From Streptomyces luteolifulvus (GTDB lineage: Bacteria; Actinomycetota; Actinomycetes; Streptomycetales; Streptomycetaceae), in the NCBI RefSeq assembly GCF_008806595.1, contig NZ_VZRB01000010.1, forward strand, positions 124,001-188,000: a DNA stretch of 64,000 bases, given 5' to 3'. Position 1 is the first letter of the stretch. The number at the start of each line of letters is the position of its first letter. The notes beneath the pieces were generated by a model, which saw only the letters and a program-made list of their open reading frames with translations, ran no database searches and had not been told where the DNA came from. A program made the position numbers and the translations under genes. Shown one piece after another: positions 8,582 to 18,049 of the stretch.

Positions 8582-11500
8582 GTGGACGACTATGCGGGCC
8601 GGGTGCTCGCCGACCGCTACCGCCTACCGCTGCCGCCCTCCGACGAGTACGAACTCACTGAAACCCGGGCCTTCGACACCTACAGCGGCCAGGAAGTCCT
8701 GGTCAGGCAGGTGCCGTTGCCGGAGGTCGTCGAGGCGGAGGTGCTCGACGCGGAGGGTCTGCCCGACGGCTTCACCGCACGGGCCCCGCGGGACCGTGTG
8801 GCGCGGCGGTCCGTCGCGTCGCGTACGAGCACACGGCGGCCCACCGACCCCGCTGTCCGGCGGGCTGTCGAGGCCGCGCAGGCCGCGGCGCGGATTCCCG
8901 ACCATCCCCGGCTCGACCAGGTCTTCGACGTGTTCGCCGAGGGCGGCTCGCTCTGGATCGTCAGCGAGTCGGTCGCCGCGCGGCCGCTCGCGGCGCTCCT
9001 CGCCGAGAAGCCGCTGACGCCGTACCGGGCGGCCGAGGTCGCCTCCGACGTCCTCATGGCGCTGCGCGTGCTGCACGCCCACGGCTGGGTGCACCGGAAC
9101 GTCACCGCGCGCACGGTGCTCGTCTGCGACGACGGACGGGTGATGCTGACCGGCCTGGCGGTCGGGGCGGCGGAGGAGGCGCTGTGCGGGTATGACCCGG
9201 TGCCGGCCCCGGAGAGCGAGTGGGGCGTGGCGGGTGCGGGCGCCGGGGGCGGGGAGTTCGGGGACGGCTTCGGCGGGCCTTCGGGTGGTGCCACCCCTGC
9301 GCCCGGCATCGGCGGTGCGCCCGGCTCCGGCGTCGCCCTCGGTTCCGGCCCCGGTCCTGCCCCCGGCTCTGGTGCCGTGGATGCGGAGGCCGCCCGGCGG
9401 GCCGCCATCGAGGCGCGTGCGGCCGGGGGGCTGCCGGCTCCGGGGGCGGATCCGGCGAGCGGGGCGGGCGGCGGGGCGTCGGCCGAGCTTGCGCGCAGGG
9501 CCCCCGAGAGCGGCGGGGACATCAGGGCGGCGCGGGCCGGAGCGATCGCCGCGTATCGCGCGGGGGCGCGGGCCGCGGCCCGGGTGCAGGAGGCGCAGCA
9601 GAACGGCCGGGCGGCCCTGCCCGGAGCGTGCCCCGCATCCGAGGGCGCGGACGGCTCGGCATACGCGTCGGGGGCAGGTGAGGAGCGTGCGCCCGGCACG
9701 ACGCCCCCGGGCCGGATAGCCGACCCCTACGGCGTGGGAACCAGGCCCTGGCACGGCGCCGCTCCGCGCAGCACAACCGGCGGCACACCGTCGGCCGACC
9801 CCAACGGCAAGGACCCCCTGGGGCGTACGGCCCTCCCTCCCAGCAGCAACGGAGCCGCGACCCCGGGGCACACGTCAGCGCCGGATGCCGACGCGACGTC
9901 GGCGTCCGGTCTTCCCGGAGCGCCCGGTCTTGGTGGGACGTCAGCGCCGGGTTCGGGTGCAACGCCATCGTCCGGCCTGCCCGCAGGGCCTGGTCCGGGC
10001 GCGGCGCCCGCGGCTGGTCTTCCCGGAGCGCCTGGTCTTGACGCAGCGCCGGCGTCCGGTCTTCCCGCAGGGCCTGGTCTTGGTGGGACGTCGGCGCCGG
10101 GTTCGGGCGCAATGCCACCGTCTGGTCTTCCTGCAGGGCCTGGTCTTGGCGCAGCGCCGGCGTCCGGTCTTCCCGCAGGGCCTGGTCTTGGTGGGACGTC
10201 GGCGCCGGGTTCGGGCGCAACGCCACCGTCCGGCCCGCCCGCAGGCCCTGGTCTGGGCGCGGCGTCGGCGTCCGGTCTTCCCGGAGCGCCTGGTCTTGGT
10301 GGGACGTCGGCGCCGGGTTCGGGTGCAACGCCATCGTCCGGCCTTCCTGCAGGGCCTGGTCTGGGCGCGGTGCCCGCATCCGGTCATCCTGCACCGCTCG
10401 GTCTGGGCGCGGCGCCACCGTCCGGTCTTCCCGCACCACCCGCTCTCGGCGCCACGCCGACGTCCGGCGTTCCCGCCCCGCCCGGTCTCAACACAACGCC
10501 CCCGTCAGGCCACCCGGCACCGCAGGGCCGTTTCCGCGCAACGCCCTCGCCCGGTCACCCCGCGGCACCAGGCCCCGGCGCCACGCCCACCCCCGGCGTT
10601 CCGATCCCCACCCCCGACGTCCCAATCCCCGCCCCCGGCACGCCCGGGACCTTCGCCCCGGGCGCTCCCGCCTCCACGCCCCTGATTCCGGCCCGTTGGG
10701 ACGACCTCGCCGGCGTTGCCGCTTCCGTGGGCCGGGGTCCCGCCACCGCCCTTGCCGCCGAGCGGGCGCGGCAGGCGCGGATGGCTGTGGTCGGGCCCGT
10801 GACCGAGCGATGGGCGCCGGAGCAGGCGGGGCCCGTGCACGAGAACTGGCAGCTGGCCGCGCCGATCGGGCCCGCGACCGACCTGTGGGCGCTCGGCGCG
10901 CTGCTCTTCCGGGCCGTACAAGGGCATGCGCCCTACCCGGAGGAGTCGACGGCCGAGCTGGTGCAACTGGTGTGTGCGGAGCCGCCCGCGTTCGCGGAGG
11001 AGTGCGGGCCGCTGCGCCCGGTCGTGGAGTCGTTGCTGCGCCAGGACCCCACCGAGCGACTGGACTTCGAGGAGCTGCGCGGCTGGCTGCGTTCCCTGGT
11101 GCGGTCGGCGCCCGAGCCCGAGGCCGGGGCACACGTCGTCGCGGTGCCACCGGCGGACACGAGCCGGCTGCCCGTCGTACGCCGCCGGGGCGAGCTGGTG
11201 CGCAGACGGCGCGCCGGACTGCCCGCGGCGAGCGCGCACGGCCGGCACAAGCGGGCCCGGGAGGAGGTCCGCTCGCCGCGCAGCCTCGGCCGTACCTTGC
11301 TGTTGCTGATCCTGCTGGCGCTGGCCGCAGCGATCGCGTACGCCATGCTCTTCATGCCGAAGGCCGATCAGGACGACACGGGCGACGCGGACCGGACGGG
11401 TGCCGCCGGGCAGGCCGGGCAGGTGCCCTCACCGTCCGACCGGGCGAGCAGTGAGCCCCGGCCCGACCAGACCTCGCCGGCCGAGAACGGCTCCTCCCCG

Positions 11501-12004
11501 TCGGCCGGTTCGAGCGGTTCGACCGGGACACAGACCACCGGTCCCGAGGTCGCCGACGGCTTCACGCTGCGGGACGACCCGGCGGGCTTCCGTATCGCCG
11601 TGGCCAAAGGCTGGGACCGCACGCCCGGGAACGGCCGCGGTCAGGTGGTGTACGCGCACGGCGACTTCGAGCTCATCGTCGTACCGGGGCGGGACCGCGC
11701 GGACACGAACGGCAGCGATCCGATGGTGTACCAGCGGGAGAAGGAGCCCGAGCTGCAGCCGTACCGCGACTCCAGCTGGGCCACCGCGACCGGGCTGAAG
11801 ACGATCCGGGTGGGCGGGAAGACCATGGCCGAGGGGCAGTTCACCTGGACCGACGGCGACGGCCGGGAACTGTTCGTGCGCAACCTTGCGCTGCTCGTCG
11901 GCGGCGAGTACCACGTGGTTCAGGTGCGCGGACCGGAGGCGGAGAGGGACGAGGTGACGAGGCTGTACGAACAGGCGTCGGCGACCTATCAGATCACCGG
12001 CTGA
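8582..12004 (+). CDS. Membrane pseudokinase with giant Pro/Gly/Ala-rich repeat insertion
   Basis: A 1140-residue protein related to its kinase neighbours but catalytically degenerate. It has no GxGxxG loop, the VAIK lysine is Arg (VLVRQ, R42), HRD reads HRN (N173), and DFG reads TGL (T190-L192). About 530 residues of low complexity (about 205-735), including perfect 36-residue repeats, are inserted where the activation segment should be. The C-lobe then resumes with ATDLWALGALLFRAVQG and LLRQDPTERLDFEEL. A TM segment (about 905-926) and the cluster's extracytoplasmic domain (DDPAGFRIAVAKGWD, GQFTWTD) follow. The GTG at 8582 has GGGGAGG 4 bp upstream. It is probably a scaffold or allosteric regulator for the adjacent kinases. 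Confidence 0.85.
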   Translation: MDDYAGRVLADRYRLPLPPSDEYELTETRAFDTYSGQEVLVRQVPLPEVVEAEVLDAEGLPDGFTARAPRDRVARRSVASRTSTRRPTDPAVRRAVEAAQAAARIPDHPRLDQVFDVFAEGGSLWIVSESVAARPLAALLAEKPLTPYRAAEVASDVLMALRVLHAHGWVHRNVTARTVLVCDDGRVMLTGLAVGAAEEALCGYDPVPAPESEWGVAGAGAGGGEFGDGFGGPSGGATPAPGIGGAPGSGVALGSGPGPAPGSGAVDAEAARRAAIEARAAGGLPAPGADPASGAGGGASAELARRAPESGGDIRAARAGAIAAYRAGARAAARVQEAQQNGRAALPGACPASEGADGSAYASGAGEERAPGTTPPGRIADPYGVGTRPWHGAAPRSTTGGTPSADPNGKDPLGRTALPPSSNGAATPGHTSAPDADATSASGLPGAPGLGGTSAPGSGATPSSGLPAGPGPGAAPAAGLPGAPGLDAAPASGLPAGPGLGGTSAPGSGAMPPSGLPAGPGLGAAPASGLPAGPGLGGTSAPGSGATPPSGPPAGPGLGAASASGLPGAPGLGGTSAPGSGATPSSGLPAGPGLGAVPASGHPAPLGLGAAPPSGLPAPPALGATPTSGVPAPPGLNTTPPSGHPAPQGRFRATPSPGHPAAPGPGATPTPGVPIPTPDVPIPAPGTPGTFAPGAPASTPLIPARWDDLAGVAASVGRGPATALAAERARQARMAVVGPVTERWAPEQAGPVHENWQLAAPIGPATDLWALGALLFRAVQGHAPYPEESTAELVQLVCAEPPAFAEECGPLRPVVESLLRQDPTERLDFEELRGWLRSLVRSAPEPEAGAHVVAVPPADTSRLPVVRRRGELVRRRRAGLPAASAHGRHKRAREEVRSPRSLGRTLLLLILLALAAAIAYAMLFMPKADQDDTGDADRTGAAGQAGQVPSPSDRASSEPRPDQTSPAENGSSPSAGSSGSTGTQTTGPEVADGFTLRDDPAGFRIAVAKGWDRTPGNGRGQVVYAHGDFELIVVPGRDRADTNGSDPMVYQREKEPELQPYRDSSWATATGLKTIRVGGKTMAEGQFTWTDGDGRELFVRNLALLVGGEYHVVQVRGPEAERDEVTRLYEQASATYQITG
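9880..10450 (+). repeat. Tandem repeats inside the pseudokinase gene (108-bp super-unit)
   Basis: The motif TGGTGGGACG recurs at 10081, 10189 and 10297, exactly 108 bp (36 residues) apart, with an earlier copy near 9931. Each unit encodes a 22-residue block (GLGGTSAPGSGA...) plus a 14-residue block (GLGAAPASGLPAGP). Decaying 14-residue-type copies continue to about 10450. The near identity at DNA level indicates recent slippage or unequal crossing-over. Confidence 0.85.
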
Positions 12005-12050
12005 CGATGGGTCCCAACAGCGGGTGACCGTACGCAGTTGAGGGTTTGAA

Positions 12051-12080
12051 GGTTGACTTCCGTCCGCGGAAGCGACAACC
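12051..12080 (+). terminator. Possible weak terminator after the pseudokinase gene
   Basis: GGTTG/CAACC and CTTCCG/CGGAAG arms form a hairpin with a small internal loop, 47 bp past the pseudokinase stop. There is no T-tract. It could also be a regulatory hairpin for the next kinase gene. Confidence 0.3.
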
Positions 12081-12159
12081 GTCACAGTGCGGTCTCCTTG
12101 GCGTGCCCCGTGTTCCCCTGGAAGCCGGACCGTACTTAATCTGACCCTGTCAAGAGCAA

Positions 12160-13917
12160 ATGCGGGGCAACGTGAATCAGATGCAGGGCCTGCTCCTAGC
12201 GGGGCGCTATCGGCTCGCCGACGCGATCGGCAGCGGCGGTATGGGCCGGGTTTGGCGTGCGCACGATGAGGTGCTGCACCGGGCCGTGGCCATCAAGGAG
12301 TTGACCGCCGCGCTCTATGTGTCCGAGAGCGACCAGCCGAGGCTGTTGGCCCGTACCCGGGCCGAGGCCCGCGCCGCCGCGCGGATCAACCACTCCGCCG
12401 TCGTCACGGTGCACGACGTGCTCGAACACGACGGCCGGCCATGGATCGTGATGGAGCTGGTCGAGGGGCACTCGCTGGCCGACGCGGTCAAGGACCAGGG
12501 GCGCGTCGAGCCGACGGAGGCCGCGCGCATCGGGCTGTGGGTGCTGCGTGCGCTGCGCGCCGCCCATGCCGCCGGGGTGCTCCACCGCGATGTGAAGCCC
12601 GGCAATGTGCTCCTGGGGCACGACGGGCGTGTGCTCCTCACCGACTTCGGCATCGCGCAGATCGAGGGCGACACCACCATCACCCGTACCGGAGAGGTCG
12701 TCGGCTCGGTCGACTACCTCGCCCCCGAGCGGGTCCGTGGTCACGATCCGGGACCGGCGTCCGACCTGTGGGCGCTCGGCGCCACGCTGTACTCGGCGGT
12801 CGAGGGCAGATCGCCGTTCCGCCGCACCTCACCGCTGAGCACCCTGCAGGCCGTGGTCGAGGAGGAGGCCGAGGAGCCGCGCCACGCCGGGCCGCTCGGG
12901 CCCGTCATAGCCGCGCTGCTGCACAAGGACCCCGCTGTACGTCCCGACGCGTCCGTGGCCGAGCAGCTGCTCGCGGAGGCGGCGGAGGGGCGGCGGCCCA
13001 ACGCGGCGCAGGCGTACGTGCCGACGCAGTACCGGGGCGCCTACCGCGAGGGGGACTCCCGTACGGGCCCCACCGGCAACGGGACGGCCACGCCGTATCC
13101 CTCGGGGAACCCCACCCCGTATCCGTCGGGGAACACCGCCCCGTACTCCTCCGGGAGTTCCACGCCGTATCCGTCGGCCACAAGCACCCCATACCCCTCC
13201 GCCACCGGAACCCCGTACCCCCTGGTCACCGGCCCGACAACCACCACACCCGCGTCGCCGCCCAAGCGGCGCCGGCTGCGCACCCTGGCCCTCGCGGTCG
13301 TCCTCGCCGCACTCGTCGGCGGGGGCACGGTGCTGGCGCTGCAGAAGTGGGACGAGGGGCGGCAGGAGAACAACACCACCGCCCCCTCGCAGAGCCCCGG
13401 CCCGACCGCGAGCAGCACGCCGAGTGCCGAAGCCGTAGGGGGCGTTCCTGCCGACTGGGTCCGCAAGGACGACCCCGGGGGATTCAGCCTCTACCTCCCC
13501 GAGGGCTGGGAGCGGAAGGTCGTCAGCACCGACGGCGGCATCGAGCAGATCGACTACTCGCCCGACGGTGGCGAGCACTTCGTCCGTATCGCGGTCGACC
13601 CGTCACCGGACTTCGCGCACCCGTACGACCACCAGACCGACCTGGAAGAGCAGTTGCAGCGGCTCCAGGACTACGAGCGGGTGTCCCTGGAGAAGAACAT
13701 CTACCGGGACCGTGAGGGCGCCAGGTGGGAGTACACCTGGACCGCGCTCGCGAAGGACACCGACTTCCCGGGGCCGCGCCGTGCGGTCGAGGAGACGTAC
13801 GTGGCCCGGGACGGCGTGGAGTACGCGATCTACATGTCCTCGCCCGCGCAGGACTGGGCGACCACGAGCAAGCAGTTCGAGGCGGTGCTCCAGGGCTGGA
13901 CCCCGTCGGCCTCCTGA
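12160..13917 (+). CDS. Membrane Ser/Thr protein kinase (third of the cluster)
   Basis: A 585-residue Hanks-type kinase with an intact catalytic core: GSGGMGRVW (G24), VAIKEL (K46), HRDVKPGN (D144), DFG (D162) and APERVRG. The linker has about seven copies of a short TPYPSG/TPYPSA repeat (about 305-350). The TM segment is at about 375-395. The extracytoplasmic domain begins DDPGGFSLYLPEGWER and contains RWEYTW, matching the cluster's shared C-terminal domain. The start is uncertain: the ATG at 12160 is given, but the GTG at 12172, just after CGGGG, is equally plausible. Likely an envelope-signal kinase. Confidence 0.88.
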   Translation: MRGNVNQMQGLLLAGRYRLADAIGSGGMGRVWRAHDEVLHRAVAIKELTAALYVSESDQPRLLARTRAEARAAARINHSAVVTVHDVLEHDGRPWIVMELVEGHSLADAVKDQGRVEPTEAARIGLWVLRALRAAHAAGVLHRDVKPGNVLLGHDGRVLLTDFGIAQIEGDTTITRTGEVVGSVDYLAPERVRGHDPGPASDLWALGATLYSAVEGRSPFRRTSPLSTLQAVVEEEAEEPRHAGPLGPVIAALLHKDPAVRPDASVAEQLLAEAAEGRRPNAAQAYVPTQYRGAYREGDSRTGPTGNGTATPYPSGNPTPYPSGNTAPYSSGSSTPYPSATSTPYPSATGTPYPLVTGPTTTTPASPPKRRRLRTLALAVVLAALVGGGTVLALQKWDEGRQENNTTAPSQSPGPTASSTPSAEAVGGVPADWVRKDDPGGFSLYLPEGWERKVVSTDGGIEQIDYSPDGGEHFVRIAVDPSPDFAHPYDHQTDLEEQLQRLQDYERVSLEKNIYRDREGARWEYTWTALAKDTDFPGPRRAVEETYVARDGVEYAIYMSSPAQDWATTSKQFEAVLQGWTPSAS

Positions 13918-14001
13918 AGGCCGCACGGCGGCGTCGGTTGTCGGCCACTCGTGTGCCGTCGGCCCCCCGCGGCCCGGAAGGCGTTCGTCCGGTGAGGCAT
14001 G

Positions 14002-15684
14002 ATGGGGCGCATGGGGACCGAGGGGGAAGACGCGCGTGTCATCGCCGGGCGTTACCGGCTGCAGACGCGGCTCGGGCGCGGCGGCATGGGCGTCGTGTGG
14101 CGGGCCACCGACGAACTGCTCGGCCGGCACGTTGCGGTCAAGGAGCTCACCCTCGACGAGACGCTCTCCGCGGACGAGACCCTGCGGCAGCGCGACCGCA
14201 CCCTGCGTGAGGCGCGCGCGGTCGCGCAGTTGCGGCATCCGCACATCATCGTGGTCCACGACGTCGTCGAGCGCGACGAACGCCCCTACATCGTCATGGA
14301 GCTGATCGACGGCGGCTCGCTCGCGGACCGTATCGCCACGCACGGCCCGCTCGACGCCGCCGAGGCGGCCCGTATCGGCATCGGCCTGCTGAGCGCGCTG
14401 CGCACGGCGCACGCTGCCGGGGTGCTGCACCGCGACATCAAGCCCGCGAACGTCCTGCTGGAAGCCGGCACCGGCCGGGTCGTCCTCACCGACTTCGGTA
14501 TCGCCCAGGTCGCCGGCGCCACCACACTCACCGAGACCGGCTCCTTCGTCGGCTCGCCCGAGTACACCGCGCCCGAGCGGATGTCCGGGGCCAGGACCGG
14601 CCCGGAGTCCGACCTGTGGTCGCTCGGTGCGCTGCTGTGCACGGCGCTGAGCGGCGAGTCGCCGTTCCGGCGCGACTCGTTGGGCGGCATCCTGCACGCG
14701 GTGGTCTTCGACGACATCCGGCCGCCCGCGCAGGCCGCGCCGCTCCTTCCCGTCGTACGAGGGCTCCTCGAGCGCGATCCGGACCGGCGGCTGGACGCGG
14801 AGCAGGCGGAGCGGATGCTGCGCGCCTTCCGGGACACGGGCCGGACGCCGGCTCTGCCCGTCGGATACACGCCGACACAGCTGAACGTGCCCCGCCGAGG
14901 GCCCGTGCCACCCGCCCCGACCCCCGACTCGTCCCGGACCCCGGCCCCGGCCCCGGCTCCGGGTTCGGCCCCCGTCCGTACGATGCACTCCACGCGGGGT
15001 GTCCTGGTGGCCGCGCTGCTGGTGGCCGCGATGGCGGGCGCGGGCGTGTCTGCGGCGGCGCTGCTGATGAAGGGCGACGGGGGCGGCGGGGGCGGTACCC
15101 CGACGAGCTCGGCGCCGGGGACGCCCGTGACATCCGCGAACCCGTCGCGTTCATCGGGTTCACCGGGTTCATCCGGTACGTCGTCACCGACCGGCTCCCG
15201 TACACCGTCCCCCACCGGCGCCTCCGCCCCCAAGTCCTCCGCTCCGTCCGGCTATCGCACCGCCGAGGACCCGGCCGGCTTCGCCCTCGCCGTACCCGAG
15301 GACTTCACCCGCAAGCCGCAGGGGGAGCGGGTCTTCTACGTGTCGCCGGGGCAGACCTTCCGCCTCGGCATCAAGGTCACCGACCCCGAACCGGGCGGCC
15401 CGCTCGCGGTGATGCGGCGCGCGGACGCCGACGGACCCTCCACGAACCCCGGTTACCACGACGGCCGGGTCACCGAGACCAGACACCGTGGACACCCCGC
15501 CGCCCTCTGGGAGTTCACCTGGAACGGCTACACCGCGGCGGAGGGCCCCCGGCACACCTACGACCTGTGCTGGGAGGAGGACGGGCAGCTGTACGACGTG
15601 TGGGTGTCCGCCCCGGTCGGCAAGGTGCGGGAGGCGAAGGAGTACTTCGACGTGGCCGTGGACACCTTTGCAAAAAGGGTATAG
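14002..15684 (+). CDS. Membrane Ser/Thr protein kinase (fourth of the cluster)
   Basis: A 560-residue Hanks-type kinase with GRGGMGVVW, VAVKEL, HRDIKPAN and DFG all present. A Pro-rich linker is followed by a TM segment (about 333-356, GVLVAALLVAAMAGAGVSAA), a Gly/Ser/Thr-rich stretch (GDGGGGGG, SSGSPGSSG) and an extracytoplasmic domain starting EDPAGFALAVPEDFTR with ALWEFTW, homologous to its neighbours. Three ATGs (13999, 14002, 14011) compete; 14002 is best spaced from GAGG at 13994-13997. The gene follows the previous kinase by about 85 bp on the same strand. Confidence 0.88.
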   Translation: MGRMGTEGEDARVIAGRYRLQTRLGRGGMGVVWRATDELLGRHVAVKELTLDETLSADETLRQRDRTLREARAVAQLRHPHIIVVHDVVERDERPYIVMELIDGGSLADRIATHGPLDAAEAARIGIGLLSALRTAHAAGVLHRDIKPANVLLEAGTGRVVLTDFGIAQVAGATTLTETGSFVGSPEYTAPERMSGARTGPESDLWSLGALLCTALSGESPFRRDSLGGILHAVVFDDIRPPAQAAPLLPVVRGLLERDPDRRLDAEQAERMLRAFRDTGRTPALPVGYTPTQLNVPRRGPVPPAPTPDSSRTPAPAPAPGSAPVRTMHSTRGVLVAALLVAAMAGAGVSAAALLMKGDGGGGGGTPTSSAPGTPVTSANPSRSSGSPGSSGTSSPTGSRTPSPTGASAPKSSAPSGYRTAEDPAGFALAVPEDFTRKPQGERVFYVSPGQTFRLGIKVTDPEPGGPLAVMRRADADGPSTNPGYHDGRVTETRHRGHPAALWEFTWNGYTAAEGPRHTYDLCWEEDGQLYDVWVSAPVGKVREAKEYFDVAVDTFAKRV

Positions 15685-15774
15685 CGGGCATTGCCGGCCG
15701 GCTGGGTCACGGGTCTGTGACCGGAAGACGTTCTCGGTGGAATCAGGACCGCTTGGCGCGATATGGATGGACCC

Positions 15775-17412
15775 ATGAGCAGCGACGGGGGAGCCCGCTA
15801 CAGTGCCGACGAGCCGACGAGTTTTGGTCTGCAACCACCGCAGCAGCCTGCGGCGGTACCGCACCCGGGCAACCCGTACGCGGCGCCCACACAGGTCGTG
15901 CCGCAGCAGTCCCACCCCGCGCCGGACCCGGGCACCGGGCGGCTCATCGCGGGCCGCTACCGGTTGCTCGCCAAGCTCGGGCACGGCGGCATGGGCACGG
16001 TGTGGCGTGCCAAGGACGAGACGGTGGACCGCGAGGTCGCCGTCAAGGAGCCCCGCGTCCCGGACCATCTTCCCGAACGTGAACGCGCCAACGCCTTCGA
16101 GCGGATGCGTCGCGAGGCACGGGCCGCGGCCCGGCTCGACCACCCCTCGGTGGTCAATGTGCACGACGTGGCGGTCGTGGACGGGCAGCCGTGGATCGTG
16201 ATGGAACTGGTGCAGGGCCGTTCGCTGGGCGACGCGCTGCAGGAGGGCACCCTCGGCGTCCGGGAGGCGGCCCGGGTCGGCCTGGAGGTGCTCGGCGCAC
16301 TGGAGGCCGCGCACGCGGCGGGCATCCTGCACCGGGACGTCAAGCCGGACAACGTGCTCCTCGGCCGGCACGACCGTGTCGTCCTCACGGACTTCGGCAT
16401 CGCCCAGATCGAGGGCGAGACCAGCCTCACCGACACCGGCGGCTTCGTCGGCTCGCCGGAGTACATCGCGCCGGAGCGGGTGCTCGGGCAGCGTCCCGGG
16501 CCGGCGAGCGACCTCTGGTCCCTCGGGGTGGTCCTCTACGCGGCCAGTGAGGGCGTCTCCCCGTTCCGTCGCAGCAACACCCCCGCCACTCTCCAGTCGG
16601 TCCTCAACTCCACGCCCGCGCCGCCCGCCTCGGCCCGGGGCCCGCTCGCCGAGGTCATCGACGGTCTGCTCCAGAAGGACCCGGCGCGCCGCCCGAACGC
16701 CGCCCGGGTGCGCGCCCTCCTGGAGACCGCCGCGAACCCGCCTGCTCCGCAGCCCACACAGGTCGTCCAGCACACAGAAGCTCCGCGCCCCGGTCCGCGG
16801 CTCGGCCGCAAGGCCTGGATCGGTGTCGGCGCCACGGTCGTCGCAGCGGCGGTGGCCGCGTACCTGGCGATCGCGAACCCGTTCGCGGGACCGCTGCCGG
16901 ACGGGTGGAAAACCAAGGCCCACCCGAAGCTGGGTGCCACGCTGGCGGTCCCCGCGCAATACCAGGAGAGCAGGCCGGGCGCCGACGACTCGAAGAAGAA
17001 CTGGATCGCGTACACCGACTGGAGCGGCAGCATCTGGATCAACCTGAGCGTGGTCAGGAAGTCCCAGGACACCCTGAACGAGATCAAGAACTCCGCGGCG
17101 GCCGAAATGTACGCCGACAACGAGAAGTTCAAGAACCAGGGCGAGTACGACCTCTTGATGCCCAAGGGCCCCAGGACGACGCCGGAGACGACCAAGTACC
17201 ACGGCAAACCGTCCGCCGAGAACACCATCGTCTACATGACCAACGACAGCCAGAACCCCCGCCCCCGCGAGGTGAAGATCTTCTACTACAAGACCTCGGA
17301 CGGCGACATGTACCGCCTCACTGTCGGCTACCCGGGCAGGGGCGACTTCACGGAGCGCGGTCGCGAGGTGGCGAACACGGCGATCGCCAACGTGGACGTC
17401 AACAAGCTCTGA
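15775..17412 (+). CDS. Membrane Ser/Thr protein kinase (fifth of the cluster)
   Basis: A 545-residue Hanks-type kinase with a Gln/Pro-rich N-terminal extension of about 50 residues. The core motifs GHGGMGTVW, VAVKEP, HRDVKPDN and DFG are intact; the first Gly of the usual GRGG is kept but the Arg is His. The TM segment is at about 347-366. The extracytoplasmic domain (LPDGWKTKAHPKLGATLAVPAQYQ) is more divergent and Lys/Asn-rich compared with the others. The ATG at 15775 is preceded by GGATGGA; the ATG at 15763 is an alternative. The gene closes the kinase cluster. Confidence 0.88.
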   Translation: MSSDGGARYSADEPTSFGLQPPQQPAAVPHPGNPYAAPTQVVPQQSHPAPDPGTGRLIAGRYRLLAKLGHGGMGTVWRAKDETVDREVAVKEPRVPDHLPERERANAFERMRREARAAARLDHPSVVNVHDVAVVDGQPWIVMELVQGRSLGDALQEGTLGVREAARVGLEVLGALEAAHAAGILHRDVKPDNVLLGRHDRVVLTDFGIAQIEGETSLTDTGGFVGSPEYIAPERVLGQRPGPASDLWSLGVVLYAASEGVSPFRRSNTPATLQSVLNSTPAPPASARGPLAEVIDGLLQKDPARRPNAARVRALLETAANPPAPQPTQVVQHTEAPRPGPRLGRKAWIGVGATVVAAAVAAYLAIANPFAGPLPDGWKTKAHPKLGATLAVPAQYQESRPGADDSKKNWIAYTDWSGSIWINLSVVRKSQDTLNEIKNSAAAEMYADNEKFKNQGEYDLLMPKGPRTTPETTKYHGKPSAENTIVYMTNDSQNPRPREVKIFYYKTSDGDMYRLTVGYPGRGDFTERGREVANTAIANVDVNKL

Positions 17413-18049
17413 TCCCCTACGGCTTGAGCCGGCCCGCGAGTGCCTTGACCAGGTCGGTCCTCGCCACCTGCAATGCGAAGCGCCCGCCGCTGTCCCGGGC
17501 GGGCCTCGCGTACCGGGGCAGGCCGCGGTGGCGCCACCGCTACGTCCGCCGCGTCGAGACCCGGGACGTCACCACCGGCCTCGTTCGACCGATGCGGGCC
17601 GGCGCACACGAACGCGGACGGGACCGTGGTGGAGACGCCACACATCAACGAGGCTGATGTAAGGGCGAGGACACTCGATGACTCAGTCGCAGTGTGACGG
17701 CGACTGGGAACACGAATACCGAGTGCGGCTCGCGAGCCTGCGAAGGTCTCCGTGCCACCCGCGTTTTCGGCAGGGGTCGTTGCTGTGGAGCAGCCGTACC
17801 CCGACTGCACTTCTCGCCGCCGATCCGCCCGAGCCGCGGCACGGCGGACGAGAAGAAGGGCACGGTGGTATTCAAGGTGGCCCGTGGCCGACTTGTGCTC
17901 GGCTGGATCCGTCCGACCCCTGTGCCTCCCCCGACAACGTCCTGATCAGCGGGTTTGTTGCCAGTGACCACTGGCGGTATGTGTGCGGTCGGTGAATCCC
18001 TATTACCGACGGGTACCCAAAGTCTCCGCCCCGGCATACCCTGCGGCTC
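17413..18049. other. 637-bp intergenic region with a possible gene remnant and a palindrome
   Basis: No convincing intact gene. On the minus strand a 40-codon open stretch near 17413-17535 reads ...YARPARDSGGRFALQVARTDL then VKALAGRLKP and a stop at 17417-17419, bounded upstream by a stop, and looks like the eroded C-terminus of a lost gene. An inverted repeat CAGTCGC/GCGACTG lies at 17684-17706. The perfect palindrome GCCAGTG-AC-CACTGGC (17960-17975) lies 75 bp before the next gene. Confidence 0.4.
17960..17975. promoter_or_regulatory. Candidate operator palindrome upstream of the aldehyde dehydrogenase gene
   Basis: Two 7-bp arms, GCCAGTG and CACTGGC, separated by AC, lie 75-90 bp upstream of the start. 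The symmetry and position suit a dimeric repressor site. No regulator gene is adjacent, so the cognate protein is unknown. Confidence 0.35.

Noticed and set aside
9522..10439. Long minus-strand open frame with DQALREDRTP-type repeats
   Set aside because: It is the antisense shadow of the pseudokinase repeats; its apparent periodicity only mirrors the 36-residue sense repeat.
9880..10450. Regularly spaced repeats resembling a CRISPR array
   Set aside because: Repeats are contiguous multiples of three within a long intact reading frame, without unique spacers or cas genes.
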